Below, piece after piece: positions 53,025 to 61,703 of a stretch of 64,000 bases of DNA. The notes below the pieces were generated by a model. That model did not search any database. It was given only the letters and a program-made list of their open reading frames with translations, and was not told the origin of the DNA. The translations under genes and the position numbers were made by a program. The DNA is from Acidiphilium sp. PA (lineage in GTDB: Bacteria > Pseudomonadota > Alphaproteobacteria > Acetobacterales > Acetobacteraceae): positions 1-64,000 of the forward strand of contig NZ_JAIMBY010000018.1 in NCBI RefSeq assembly GCF_026191915.1. The letters are read 5' to 3'. Each line of letters opens with the position of its first letter. Position 1 is the first letter of the stretch.

Positions 53025-53732
53025 ATGAAAAATCAGCTTAAGATTCGATTATTGACTTTGATTGGCGCGGGTCTGCTTAGTCTTTCACTGTCTCTTCATT
53101 CAGCACTTGCCAATCCGGACTCACCGGGCGGCAAGAAGATTGCGCTGATAGGCGCAGAGCCAGGAATTCCATCCTGTTCCGCCTGCCATGGCGCGACCGG
53201 AGCGGGACAGTTATCGGCAGGGATTCCACGATTGGCCGGCCTCACTGCGCCTTATATTCTCGCGCAGCTGGAGCATTTCCGGCACGGCACGCGCGAAAAT
53301 GCCTTGATGACGCCCTTTGCGAAAAAACTGAACACCACGCAGATGCAAGCAGTCGCCGAATATTATGCGTCGCTTCCTGTCCCGCGGCCTTCCGGCGCGA
53401 ACCCGCCGGTGGATCAACAGTTACGAAAGCAGATCACGATGGGCAGTAGCCTCGCCGAAAACGGACTCTCGCAAAGTGCCATGCCCGCATGCGCCGCTTG
53501 CCACGGCGAGGCCGGATTGGGTGTCGGCACGTTCTCTCCAGATATTGCGGGCCAATCGGCGGCCTATATCGCCGATCAACTCCATGAGTGGAAAGCAAAT
53601 GACCGCCGGGATCCGCTAGGGGCATTCATGCGTGCCGAAGCGCTGCATCTTTCACCATCCGACATCAAGGCCGTGGCGGCGTATTTCGCATCGCTGCCCG
53701 GCGCATCAACAGCGAAGGGAGCGACAAAATGA
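53025..53732 (+). CDS. tsdB: di-haem cytochrome c, c4/TsdB-like
   Basis: 235 residues with a signal peptide ('LLSLSLSLHSALA-NPD'). Two haem-binding motifs, CSACH (51-55) and CAACH (156-160), lie in two similar cytochrome-c domains, the layout of cytochrome c4 and of TsdB. TsdB takes electrons from TsdA and passes them to the terminal oxidase. Candidate Met ligands are 'NALMTPFAKKL' and 'GAFMRAEAL'. It overlaps tsdA by ATGA. TsdB is a functional assignment by context, and c4 is the alternative. Confidence 0.8.
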   Translation: MKNQLKIRLLTLIGAGLLSLSLSLHSALANPDSPGGKKIALIGAEPGIPSCSACHGATGAGQLSAGIPRLAGLTAPYILAQLEHFRHGTRENALMTPFAKKLNTTQMQAVAEYYASLPVPRPSGANPPVDQQLRKQITMGSSLAENGLSQSAMPACAACHGEAGLGVGTFSPDIAGQSAAYIADQLHEWKANDRRDPLGAFMRAEALHLSPSDIKAVAAYFASLPGASTAKGATK

Positions 53733-54691
53733 CGAACCGTACGAAAGTCGCCGTCATCATCGGCGGGATCGGCCTCGCTGCAGCCGCCACTGCAGTCGGC
53801 TGGCATGGCAGCCAGCCCTCGCTAGGCATGCCGCGCGCTCATGCCGCGACCGCGACGCAGAAACCGGTTGTCTTCACTCCGCCGCCGGATAGCGAGATTC
53901 CGAAGGGCAAATTCGGCGATATGATAAAGCTGGGTGAGAACGTTTTCCGCCATCCGGATATCTATGCGAAATCCTATGTCGGCAATCATCTGCGGTGCAG
54001 TAACTGCCATCTCTCGGCGGGACGGCTTGCCGATGCGGCGCCGATGTGGGCGGCCTATTCGGCTTATCCCGCCTATCGCAGCAAGAACGGCAAAGTGAAC
54101 TCGTTCGAGGAACGCCTGCAAGGATGCTTCCGATTCAGCATGAACGGCAAAGTGCCGAAGCTCGGCAGCAAAACGCTGATCGCTTTGGAAAGCTACTCCT
54201 ACTTTTTGGCGAAAGGCGCGCCACTCGGCGAAAAACTGGCGGGGCGCGGTTATCCCAAGCTGCCGAAACCGGCTTTGCCTGTCAGCTATAGCCGTGGCGC
54301 AGTGGTCTATGCGCAGCATTGCGCGGCTTGCCATGGCGCTACCGGCCAGGGCCAATCCTCCGGCGGCAAAGTCGTGTTCCCCGCGCTATGGGGGCCGCAA
54401 TCCTTCAACTGGGGCGCCGGCATGGGTTCGGTCAAGAATGCCGCCGATTTTACCTACCAGAACATGCCGCTGGGCATGCCGAAATCATTGACCCAGCAGC
54501 AGGCCTGGGATGTCGCGACCTATATCGACAGCCAGGTGCGCCCTGAGGATCCGCGCTATCTCGGCAGCGTCGCCGCGACCCGCAAGAAATTCCACCACAC
54601 CAAATTCTCGATGTACGGCAAGACAGTGAACGGCGTGCTGCTCGGCCAGCCGGACCAAGCGAAATCGACGCCCGGCGTGTTGCCGAAGTAA
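53729..54691 (+). CDS. tsdA: thiosulfate dehydrogenase TsdA, di-haem
   Basis: 320 residues with a signal-like N-terminus ('VAVIIGGIGLAAAATAVGW'). Haem motifs are CSNCH (90-94) and CAACH (198-202). 'WAAYSAYPAYRSKNGKVNSF', 'EERLQGCFRFSMNGKVPKLG' and 'VVFPALWGPQSFNWGAGMGS' fit TsdA, which couples two thiosulfate molecules to tetrathionate. Cys133 in QGCFRF is a candidate for the unusual axial cysteine ligand known in TsdA. The oxidase genes follow directly, so this island forms a thiosulfate-to-oxygen chain. Confidence 0.85.
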   Translation: MTNRTKVAVIIGGIGLAAAATAVGWHGSQPSLGMPRAHAATATQKPVVFTPPPDSEIPKGKFGDMIKLGENVFRHPDIYAKSYVGNHLRCSNCHLSAGRLADAAPMWAAYSAYPAYRSKNGKVNSFEERLQGCFRFSMNGKVPKLGSKTLIALESYSYFLAKGAPLGEKLAGRGYPKLPKPALPVSYSRGAVVYAQHCAACHGATGQGQSSGGKVVFPALWGPQSFNWGAGMGSVKNAADFTYQNMPLGMPKSLTQQQAWDVATYIDSQVRPEDPRYLGSVAATRKKFHHTKFSMYGKTVNGVLLGQPDQAKSTPGVLPK

Positions 54692-54737
54692 GTATACCGC
54701 TCTGCTGTAAGTCTCTAACAATGTCAGGAAACCCGCC

Positions 54738-54914
54738 ATGTCCGGGAGTGAGCCGTCTCGCCTGCAACAGGATGCGCCGGAAACGACGCCACATCTTGAG
54801 GATTATGATCTTGTCGTCCGCCCCGTTGGCGCCTGGGTGATCGGCGGGTTTCTGTTGTTCTCGATCCTGACGATGTGGGGCCTGGTGTCCTATATTTTCG
54901 CCTATAGAAGCTGA
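54738..54914 (+). CDS. cbaD: 58-residue single-span protein, ba3 oxidase subunit IIa-like
   Basis: The ORF has ATG 54738 and TGA 54912-54914. A hydrophilic N-terminus ('MSGSEPSRLQQDAPETTPHL') is followed by one membrane span ('GAWVIGGFLLFSILTMWGLV'). It stands nine bases before the subunit II gene, where ba3-type oxidases code a small one-helix subunit (IIa, CbaD). Assignment by size, topology and position, because the sequence is too short for more. Confidence 0.65.
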   Translation: MSGSEPSRLQQDAPETTPHLEDYDLVVRPVGAWVIGGFLLFSILTMWGLVSYIFAYRS

Positions 54915-54923
54915 GGCGGCGTC

Positions 54924-55451
54924 ATGAGCGACATCACGCCGGAAACCCGATTCGATCATGCTTTTCACAAAGCGGCGGACCGGCACGAACGGGTCTGGAT
55001 TTTTTTCACCATCGCCCTGCTGGCATTGCTTTTCGCCGGCACGCTGGCCTTCGTCGCCGTTGATTTCGGCGTGGTCGCGAAGGGTGCTGGTTTCTACAAA
55101 TCCCCGCTAACGCCGGCGGATTCGCCCTTGTTCAAAAGCGGCAAGTTGGTGAAGACCGGTCCGAGTGCCTATTCGGCCTACGTGACCGGCAAGCTTTGGT
55201 ACTGGACGCCGAGCCCAATCCATGTGCCGCAGGGCGCGACCGTCACCTTCTACGTCACCAGCGCCGATGTTATCCATGGCTTCGAGGTCCAGGGCACCAC
55301 CATCAACCTGACGGCGATTCCCGGCGTGGTCGGAACCGTGAGCTACACCTTTGACAAGGCTAGAATCTATCACATCGTCTGCAACGAGTATTGCGGCATC
55401 GCCCATCAATCGATGATCGGCGAGATCATCGTGGATCGGAGACCAACATGA
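54924..55451 (+). CDS. cbaB: ba3-type cytochrome oxidase subunit II
   Basis: 175 residues with one membrane span ('WIFFTIALLALLFAGTLAFV') and a cupredoxin domain. The CuA site is visible: His in 'SADVIHGFEVQG', then C-N-E-Y-C-G-I-A-H-Q-S-M ('CNEYCGIAHQSM'), which supplies two Cys, His and Met. It accepts electrons from cytochrome c and passes them to subunit I. The short size, like the N-terminal span, fits the ba3/B family. It overlaps subunit I by four bases. Confidence 0.88.
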   Translation: MSDITPETRFDHAFHKAADRHERVWIFFTIALLALLFAGTLAFVAVDFGVVAKGAGFYKSPLTPADSPLFKSGKLVKTGPSAYSAYVTGKLWYWTPSPIHVPQGATVTFYVTSADVIHGFEVQGTTINLTAIPGVVGTVSYTFDKARIYHIVCNEYCGIAHQSMIGEIIVDRRPT

Positions 55452-57139
55452 GCGTTGTTATCGGAGCGGAGCGCGATTCGGCTCCTGCCATAGCCTGGGC
55501 AGCGCAGAAGCGACTGATGTCGCTGTTCCTGATCGGCGGATTTTCCGCGCTGATGATCGGCGCGGCAATCGGGCCCTTGCAGGCGCTGAACTATGCGGAT
55601 GTGAATGCCTATCCTTTCCTGCGGCCGGTGCTGCAATCCTATTACGAAGGCCTGACAATCCATGGCGTGCTGAACGCTTATGTCTTCACCTTCTTCGTGA
55701 CCAGCGGGTTGCTTGTCTATCTGCCGGCGCGCGAGCTTGAGCTTGAGCCGAATATGCCGATCTGGTGGACCAGTTTCGGCTTGATGACGATCGGCGCCGT
55801 CATGCTGCTCTACGCGATGTTCGACAATTCATCGAGCGTGCTCTGGACCTTCTACCCGCCCCTGAAGGGCAGCCCGTATTTTTATTTCGGCATGACGCTT
55901 CTCACGCTCGGCAGCATGGTGCCGTTGGCGGCCGTCATGGATTTGCGCACGCGCTGGAAACGCGCCAATCCCGGCAAGCTGACGCCGCTGGTCACCTATA
56001 TGAGCGCGGCGACCCTGCTGATGTGGCTGTTGGCTGCTCTGGGTGCCGCCGCCGAGTTGATCGTCCAGCTCGATCCCTGGTCGCTGGGACTGACCAAACA
56101 CGTCGATCCAATTATCGGGCGCACCCTGTTCTGGTGGACCGGCCATCCCATCGTCTATTTCTGGCTGATGCCCGCCTATGTGTCCTGGTACGCTTTCCTG
56201 CCGCGCGAAGCCGGTGGCAAGCTGGTGTCTGACCCGATGGCAAGGCTGACCTTCGCCCTGCTGTTGATCTTTTCGATGCCGGTCGGGACGCATCACCAAT
56301 TGCAGGATCCCGGAATCGCGCCGGTCATCAAGGCGATCATTGCCGGGCTGACGCTTTCGGTGGCGCTGCCGAGCCTGATCACCGCGTTCACGCTCGGCCT
56401 TTCGCTCGAATATGCCGGCCGGCGCCGGGGCGGGCGCGGCTGGATCGGCTGGTTCACCGCGCTGCCCTGGAAGAACCCTTCCGTCGCGGCACAGGTTCTG
56501 GCGATGATCACCTTCATTTTCGGCGGTGCCGGCGGCATCGTCAACGGCAGCTTCCAGCTCGACAACATCGTCCATAACACCACCTGGATACCTGGGCATT
56601 TTCACATCACCGTCGGAACCGCCGTTACCATGACCTTCATGGGACTCAGTTTCTGGATGATCCCGCATCTGACCGGCCGCGCCTTGTTCAGCCGGAAGCT
56701 TGCCTTGATCTCGATCTGGCTGTGGTTCATCGGCATGTCCGTCTTTTCACTCGGCATGCACTGGGCTGGGCTGTTCGGTGTGCCGAGGCGCGCCTGGGTG
56801 TCGGAACTGCCGCATAGCGAATACATGCACGTCTATGGCGTCGCGCATTTTCCGCTGATCCTGGTGGGCGTTGGCGGCGTCATCCTCTGGGGTGCGACAG
56901 CGGCTTTCTATGTCGTGTTCTTCGGCTCGCTGTTCGGCGGCAAACGAAACGAGACGCCGGTGCATATTCCCTTTACCGAATTCCTTGCCGGGCCTGAAGG
57001 TTCGCGTCTCGCCGGCATCCTCGAGTATCTATGGCCGATCACCGGGCTGACCTTCCTGGTGACCTTGGCTGCCTATCTGCCGGTGCTGATCCCGTTCTTC
57101 CAGCACCAAACCTTCGCGCCCGGTTGGATGGTGTGGTGA
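55448..57139 (+). CDS. cbaA: ba3-type cytochrome oxidase subunit I
   Basis: 563 residues from ATG 55448 with 12-13 membrane segments. Haem and CuB ligands are in place: 'YEGLTIHGVLNAYVFTFFV' (low-spin His), 'WWTGHPIVYFWLMPAYVSWY' (CuB His-x3-Tyr region), 'MPVGTHHQL' (CuB His pair) and 'IPGHFHITVG' (haem His). The layout matches B-family haem-copper oxidases. It reduces oxygen and pumps protons. The 55391 start inside subunit II is not used. Confidence 0.9.
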   Translation: MSVVIGAERDSAPAIAWAAQKRLMSLFLIGGFSALMIGAAIGPLQALNYADVNAYPFLRPVLQSYYEGLTIHGVLNAYVFTFFVTSGLLVYLPARELELEPNMPIWWTSFGLMTIGAVMLLYAMFDNSSSVLWTFYPPLKGSPYFYFGMTLLTLGSMVPLAAVMDLRTRWKRANPGKLTPLVTYMSAATLLMWLLAALGAAAELIVQLDPWSLGLTKHVDPIIGRTLFWWTGHPIVYFWLMPAYVSWYAFLPREAGGKLVSDPMARLTFALLLIFSMPVGTHHQLQDPGIAPVIKAIIAGLTLSVALPSLITAFTLGLSLEYAGRRRGGRGWIGWFTALPWKNPSVAAQVLAMITFIFGGAGGIVNGSFQLDNIVHNTTWIPGHFHITVGTAVTMTFMGLSFWMIPHLTGRALFSRKLALISIWLWFIGMSVFSLGMHWAGLFGVPRRAWVSELPHSEYMHVYGVAHFPLILVGVGGVILWGATAAFYVVFFGSLFGGKRNETPVHIPFTEFLAGPEGSRLAGILEYLWPITGLTFLVTLAAYLPVLIPFFQHQTFAPGWMVW

Positions 57140-57146
57140 AATAGGC

Positions 57147-57767
57147 GTGTATCCAGTGCGGAAGGGCGCGCGATGGCGGTCGCCCTTCCGCGCCGTCATC
57201 GTCTGTAGCGCCCTTGCCCTCGGCTTCTGGTCCTATTCGAAATTCGGTAACGTCTTTGATTATGCTGGATCGCCGGTGCCGCATCGGCTGGCGCCGCGGC
57301 TGGATCTGATAACCGATCGGGGACAACAGTTTTCGCTCGGGCAACTGCGCGGCCATGCGGTTCTGGTCTATTTCGGTTACACCAACTGCCCAGACGTCTG
57401 CCCAACAACGCTGGCCGATCTCGCCTCGGCACTACGCGGTCTGGGCGGACTTCGTTCCAAAGTGGATGTCGTGTTCGTCACTCTCGATCCCGCGCATGAT
57501 ACGCCGCCCGTTTTGCGGCACTATCTGACGGCGTTTGATCCGCATTTCATCGGCCTCACAGCACCGCCGGCGGCAATCGCGGAAGCGGCAAAAAGCTGGA
57601 ACATCTCATGGAAACGCGCACCAGGACATGCGGATTACATCGATCATACATCGGTCGTCGCCCTGGTAGGACCACACGGTTACTTGCGCACCCGGTACGG
57701 CGTAGCGCAAATCAGCGACAGGGATGGAGTGTCAAAGGATATCCGCCATGTGCTGGATGTGTCATGA
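57147..57767 (+). CDS. SCO1/SenC-family copper chaperone
   Basis: 206 residues. One N-terminal membrane anchor ('AVIVCSALALGFWSYSKFG') and the thioredoxin-like domain with the copper motif 'YFGYTNCPDVCPTTLADL' (CxxxC) and a downstream His in 'PGHADYIDHTSVVALVG'. SCO proteins deliver copper to CuA of subunit II. The start is GTG 57147, eight bases after the subunit I stop. It overlaps the CtaG gene by ATGA. Confidence 0.88.
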   Translation: MYPVRKGARWRSPFRAVIVCSALALGFWSYSKFGNVFDYAGSPVPHRLAPRLDLITDRGQQFSLGQLRGHAVLVYFGYTNCPDVCPTTLADLASALRGLGGLRSKVDVVFVTLDPAHDTPPVLRHYLTAFDPHFIGLTAPPAAIAEAAKSWNISWKRAPGHADYIDHTSVVALVGPHGYLRTRYGVAQISDRDGVSKDIRHVLDVS

Positions 57768-58417
57768 ACCAGGCTGCCGGAATCTTCACGGCGCTTGATT
57801 TGCTGCGGACCGCATCCTTTCTGGCCGGCATCGCCGTCATGTTGCTTGCCTTTTATGGGCTGCATGATCCCTTGGCGTCGATGGCGGTCTATGGCAGCGC
57901 CATGATGGCGCTGAACCAGATCGCGCCGCCGCTCCTGCTCCTGGGGCTTCCACCCGAATGGCGCGCAGGGTTGCGCCGCACCGTGATCGGTGACTGGCTG
58001 TTCGATCCATGGGTCGCGTTCAGTGCCTTTGTGCTTTTCACAATTGCGGTCAGCCTACCCGGCATTTTCAATGCAGCACTTGCGCATGCCGTGTTTGCGG
58101 CGCCGCTCGGCCTGTTCGAGTTGATCGTCGGCCTGATGTTCTGGGCACAGCTCCTGCCCTGCAGCCAGACCATCACCCCGTCCTGGCGCGCCGGCTTGTA
58201 CGGCTGGCTGGGCGGCACGCCGATGATGGTCATCGGGCTGGTCTGGATCTGGTCATCGCATGTTTTCTACGCGCCCTATCTGAACGTCATCTGCGAATGG
58301 AACATCACGCCATTGCAGGATCAGAAATGGGCGGGGGTGCTGATGGTCATATTCGGCATTCCCTTGCAGCTTCGCTCGATCTGGGTCCTCTCCGAGATGT
58401 TCTTTGAAATAAGGTAA
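57764..58417 (+). CDS. CtaG-family oxidase assembly protein
   Basis: 217 residues from ATG 57764, with about six membrane spans. 'GSAMMALNQIAPPLLLLGLP', 'HAVFAAPLGLFELIVGLMFW', 'QLLPCSQTITPSWRAGLYGW' and 'PMMVIGLVWIWSS' fit the caa3_CtaG family that assists copper insertion into the oxidase. It ends the tsd/ba3 gene run. A longer frame from 57608 lies inside the SCO gene and is not needed. Confidence 0.82.
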   Translation: MNQAAGIFTALDLLRTASFLAGIAVMLLAFYGLHDPLASMAVYGSAMMALNQIAPPLLLLGLPPEWRAGLRRTVIGDWLFDPWVAFSAFVLFTIAVSLPGIFNAALAHAVFAAPLGLFELIVGLMFWAQLLPCSQTITPSWRAGLYGWLGGTPMMVIGLVWIWSSHVFYAPYLNVICEWNITPLQDQKWAGVLMVIFGIPLQLRSIWVLSEMFFEIR

Positions 58418-58454
58418 GGCGCGGCCTGCCGATCTTGCGGAGCCGGGTTGTCCG

Positions 58455-59027
58455 TCAGAGTGGCCGCTCATGCGAATGGACATTATGCGCGGCATGGCGG
58501 GTCAGAATTTCGACCGCCCGGCGCTCGTGGTCGCGCGTACGCGTGTGAACCCAAAGCAGCAGACCACCATGCTCCTGTTGGGCGGCGAGCTTGGCGTGAT
58601 GCCGGCGCGCCAGCATAATGGCCAATGCCGCGCCGATTAAAGCGCCGGTGCCGCCAGTGGCGATGGTGACGCCGGCGGTTGCGATAATCGTCGCCCCTGT
58701 CGCCGCGGTTGCCGCCGCTGCCCCCATGGCGGGAACCATCGCGAAGCCAGCGATCAGACCGCCTTCCGCGCCGCCCTCGGCCTCCGGGCAGAAATAATCG
58801 GTTCGTGGTGCTTGCGGATCATCGGCAGAGACATCAGCCGGTTCGCAAATGCCGGAACTCTTCTCCTGCTTCAGCACGCTCAACTCGCAACGGGCAAAAC
58901 CTGCTGTCAGCAAATCATCGATGGCTGCCTGAAACGAGGCGTTATCATCGAAAATACCTACGGCTTCACGGGCCGCGCTTGTATCATGCGATAGTTGCTG
59001 ATTTTCGGGGGTGGATTCGGTGGACAT
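58455..59027 (-). CDS. glycine-rich stress-type protein
   Basis: 190 residues. The N-terminal part ('AVGIFDDNASFQAAIDDLLT', 'AGFARCELSVLKQ') has the ferredoxin-like fold style of general-stress 'heat induced' proteins. The middle has a Gly/Ala-rich hydrophobic zipper (about residues 90-140) that could span a membrane. The end resembles the N-terminal fold again ('GGLLLWVHTRTRDHERRAVE'). Its function is unknown. It is encoded opposite to the oxidase genes. Confidence 0.6.
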   Translation of the reverse strand: MSTESTPENQQLSHDTSAAREAVGIFDDNASFQAAIDDLLTAGFARCELSVLKQEKSSGICEPADVSADDPQAPRTDYFCPEAEGGAEGGLIAGFAMVPAMGAAAATAATGATIIATAGVTIATGGTGALIGAALAIMLARRHHAKLAAQQEHGGLLLWVHTRTRDHERRAVEILTRHAAHNVHSHERPL

Positions 59028-59062
59028 GAGAATAATTTTCCTCTGCGGCGGGATTAGGCCGC

Positions 59063-59487
59063 TGGATCAGCCGCCGTTATGGTTGAAGCCGGTGAGTGCC
59101 GCGTATTGTGTAGTGGTGCCGCCATTGACTGTGCCGAGCGCCGCATAGTCGGCCCTGGTGCCGCCATTGGTTGGGTTGGCGAAGGTCGGGTAGTTCTGCC
59201 CGCCGTTGCTGGCGATTACCCGCTCGGAGACCACCGGCGTGCCGTTATTGGCGAAGCTGGGATACTGCTCGCCGCCGCCGGCCGTCATGGTTTGAGCAAC
59301 CACCGGGTTGGCCGGCATTACCACAATGCCCTGATCGGCATGGGCGACCGCACCCAGCCCGAACACACCAACCACAACCGCCGCCATCAGAGTTTTCGTA
59401 AACATCGTCATTATCCTTCAAAAAGCCTCGGCCTCGTTGGGGGTCGGGGAGGACTTAGCGTCCTTGTGTGAGACCGATATAGGAGGA
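59063..59487. repeat. right copy of the 425-bp inverted duplication
   Basis: Same sequence as 47619-48043, in opposite orientation. It includes the upstream region, which ends with the shared 'TCCTCCTATATCGG', and the complete secreted-protein gene. Sequence outside it is unrelated between the copies. Confidence 0.85.
59067..59411 (-). CDS. small secreted repeat protein, copy 2
   Basis: The protein is identical over 114 residues to that at 47695-48039, with the same signal peptide and the paired YPxFAN and YAALxG repeats. The stop is TGA instead of TAA. The gene keeps its RBS and upstream region, so it is probably expressed in the same way as copy 1. The two genes face each other across the respiratory cluster. 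Confidence 0.75.
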   Translation of the reverse strand: MTMFTKTLMAAVVVGVFGLGAVAHADQGIVVMPANPVVAQTMTAGGGEQYPSFANNGTPVVSERVIASNGGQNYPTFANPTNGGTRADYAALGTVNGGTTTQYAALTGFNHNGG

Positions 59488-59670
59488 TGGAATAAAGCAA
59501 TAAAGGTGATTGAAACTGTCAATCCTATCGAAAATAAAGATGTAAAGATGACTTGTTTTAGGCATTCATCCTCAGGGCGCCGATAGAAGACCGGGCGCAG
59601 GAATTAGTCCGGCAAGGAGGCTTTTCTCGTCCTGGTGCCACGACAACTTTCGGCTTGCGGTCCTTGACGT

Positions 59671-60465
59671 TTATGTCGGTGTTTCAGCGTCACGAATATG
59701 ATTGGCAATGGGATGCAGCATGCGCAGATCGATGTTGGAGGTGACACCAAAACCAATCCCGTTATTGATCCATGTGAACAAGTTGTTTTGGCCTATATGG
59801 CTTTCGATCATGCGCCCGGCGCGCGAGGGCACATCCATTTTGCGGATCAACACCACCAGCCGGGTCTTATGCCGGCGATAAATAAGCACTGCAGCGGGCC
59901 CGTGCGTGGTGGCTAGGATAGTGGCGCCGATGATGCCATATCCGCTTCCCGCCAGATCGGGCACGGTCACGGCAAATCCGACGGCGCTCGAAAGAGATTT
60001 CGATATCCCATTATTGCCTAAAGCGTTGTTTGTCTGATCAGGGATACGACCAGGCGCAAAGACCTGGTACGCCGCCTTCGTTTCCAGCTTGAGCGCTGCA
60101 ATTCCCACCGGCAGTGTCGGAACGCTGATCCTGGCTGATCCATGACCATACCACCCCGACGCGGCGCCGATGCCGAGCGCCACCAGAAACCCAGCTGCGC
60201 TGCGCCAGTTCGCGGTTGACCAGAACGAAGCGCGGGTCGCTTGGCCGGTAAGCAAATGTGACAGCGTCAGTTGCGGCGGCAGTGGTTCGGCGGCAACCGG
60301 ATCAAAGCGAGCATGGACCCAATCTCGCTGCGCCTGCCAGGCCCGCACGCGTTCCTCCTGCCGCGGGTTCTGGGCAAGATAGCCATCGACCTGACGACGC
60401 CGGTCCGCGGCAAGACGGTCATCGACATAGGCATGCAGATCGTCCTCGGTGATCGGCGGGATCAT
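59671..60465 (-). CDS. anti-sigma factor, membrane-anchored
   Basis: 264 residues. The N-terminus 'ITEDDLHAYVDDRLAADRRR' with 'QVDGYLAQNPRQEERVRAWQ' is the anti-sigma opening typical of RsiW/ChrR-type or RskA-like factors. One membrane span ('AAGFLVALGIGAASGWYGHG') and a periplasmic domain follow. It overlaps the sigma gene by four bases, the usual coupling of such pairs. It would hold the sigma factor until an envelope signal arrives. Confidence 0.82.
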   Translation of the reverse strand: MIPPITEDDLHAYVDDRLAADRRRQVDGYLAQNPRQEERVRAWQAQRDWVHARFDPVAAEPLPPQLTLSHLLTGQATRASFWSTANWRSAAGFLVALGIGAASGWYGHGSARISVPTLPVGIAALKLETKAAYQVFAPGRIPDQTNNALGNNGISKSLSSAVGFAVTVPDLAGSGYGIIGATILATTHGPAAVLIYRRHKTRLVVLIRKMDVPSRAGRMIESHIGQNNLFTWINNGIGFGVTSNIDLRMLHPIANHIRDAETPT

Positions 60466-60971
60466 TTAACCCTCCGCAGGGCAGGGCGCGCCCGCCCGTC
60501 CATGAAATCACGCAGATGATCCCGCGCGCGGCTAAGGCGCGACATCACCGTGCCGAGCGGTATGCCGAGCATCGCCGCAACCTCGGCATACTCAAAACCT
60601 TCCAGCGTAATGAGCAAAAACACCTCCCGCTGATCATCCGGCAATGCCGCAAGCCCCTTGCTCAGCTCGTGCATCTGCATCCGCTGCTCCTGAACCGGCG
60701 CCGTTGCCGGCATGAGCGCCGCCGCTTCGTCAATGTCGATGGAGGTGCCACGCGCCACAATTTTACGCCGCCCGCTGATAAAATGGTTGCGGATAATCGT
60801 GAACAGCCAGGGGCGAACCTCGCTTTCCGTCATTCGCGGCTTGATGTGCGCAAGCGCCAAAACCAGGCAATCATGAACAAGGTCATCGGCATCCTGCCGG
60901 CCGCCAAGCAAGGCGCTGGCATAACGCCTGAGCGACGGGATCGTCTCCTCGATCTTCGATAAAACGGTCAC
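60462..60971 (-). CDS. ECF-type RNA polymerase sigma factor
   Basis: 169 residues. Sigma region 2 'DADDLVHDCLVLALAHIKP' with 'EVRPWLFTIIRNHFISGRRK' and region 4 'LPDDQREVFLLITLEGFEYA' with 'EVAAMLGIPLGTVMSRLSRA' are complete, without extra domains. It probably transcribes genes for an envelope or oxidative stress response, possibly the DUF305 and beta-propeller genes divergent from it. A start near 60971 gives normal length. Confidence 0.9.
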   Translation of the reverse strand: MTVLSKIEETIPSLRRYASALLGGRQDADDLVHDCLVLALAHIKPRMTESEVRPWLFTIIRNHFISGRRKIVARGTSIDIDEAAALMPATAPVQEQRMQMHELSKGLAALPDDQREVFLLITLEGFEYAEVAAMLGIPLGTVMSRLSRARDHLRDFMDGRARPALRRVK

Positions 60972-61203
60972 CCAAAGCCTTTCTTGCAGCGGTGCGTCTC
61001 ATGCCTTCACAACGCGGTGAGGCTGTCTTTATTCCACAGCCACCCATGGATTGACAATATTTCCATCGCAAAACCGTGACAGCCCGATCTGGAATTTTTT
61101 GTCGCCGTCGCGCGTTGTTCAAATACATGATGCCTGTGCGGCACGATTGCTTAGAGCAGCGATCGTCATGCCTGGCCGACTATGCCGTTTCGAAAGTTCC
61201 ACG

Positions 61204-61665
61204 ATGCAAATCAATCTGCAAGTCGCCGCCTATGCCGGTCCTTTAAGACCTGATGCATCCACAAAGCGCCGCTCAGTTTTGAGGGCCGGCTTGGCTCTTC
61301 TAGGGCTGGGCGCCGGTGCGCCGCTTGCTCGGGCAGCGGAGCCGAAAGCAGCGATGTCTGCAATGGGTAGATCCGCCAGCGCGTCCGGAGCAAAAAAAGC
61401 TTTCGTGGCAAAGATGATGCAAGCGATGGACCACATGGATCACGCCATGGCCGCAGCGCCAATGAACGGCGACCCTGATCATGACTTTCTATCGATGATG
61501 ATCCCGCACCATCAAGGGGCGATCGAGATGGCGAAGCTGATCCTGCTTTATGGGAAAAACGTGCATATCCGCAATCTCGCGGAAGGGATCATCGCTGAAC
61601 AAGAAAACGAAATTCAGATCATGCGGCATTGGCTGGCGATGATGCCGCCGGTGACGCACCCGTAA
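61204..61665 (+). CDS. Tat-exported DUF305 protein
   Basis: About 153 residues from ATG 61204. A twin-arginine signal ('TKRRSVLRAGLALLGLGAGA') precedes a Met/His-rich segment ('MMQAMDHMDHAMAA') and the DUF305 core 'DHDFLSMMIPHHQGAIEMAK' with 'EIQIMRHWLAMM'. DUF305 proteins are ferritin-like helical proteins that bind copper or other metals. The start is uncertain (61168 also open). It precedes the beta-propeller gene by 38 bases. Confidence 0.78.
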   Translation: MQINLQVAAYAGPLRPDASTKRRSVLRAGLALLGLGAGAPLARAAEPKAAMSAMGRSASASGAKKAFVAKMMQAMDHMDHAMAAAPMNGDPDHDFLSMMIPHHQGAIEMAKLILLYGKNVHIRNLAEGIIAEQENEIQIMRHWLAMMPPVTHP

Positions 61666-61703
61666 ACCGATCATCATTTTCTTACACTAAAAGGCAACGA
61701 ACC

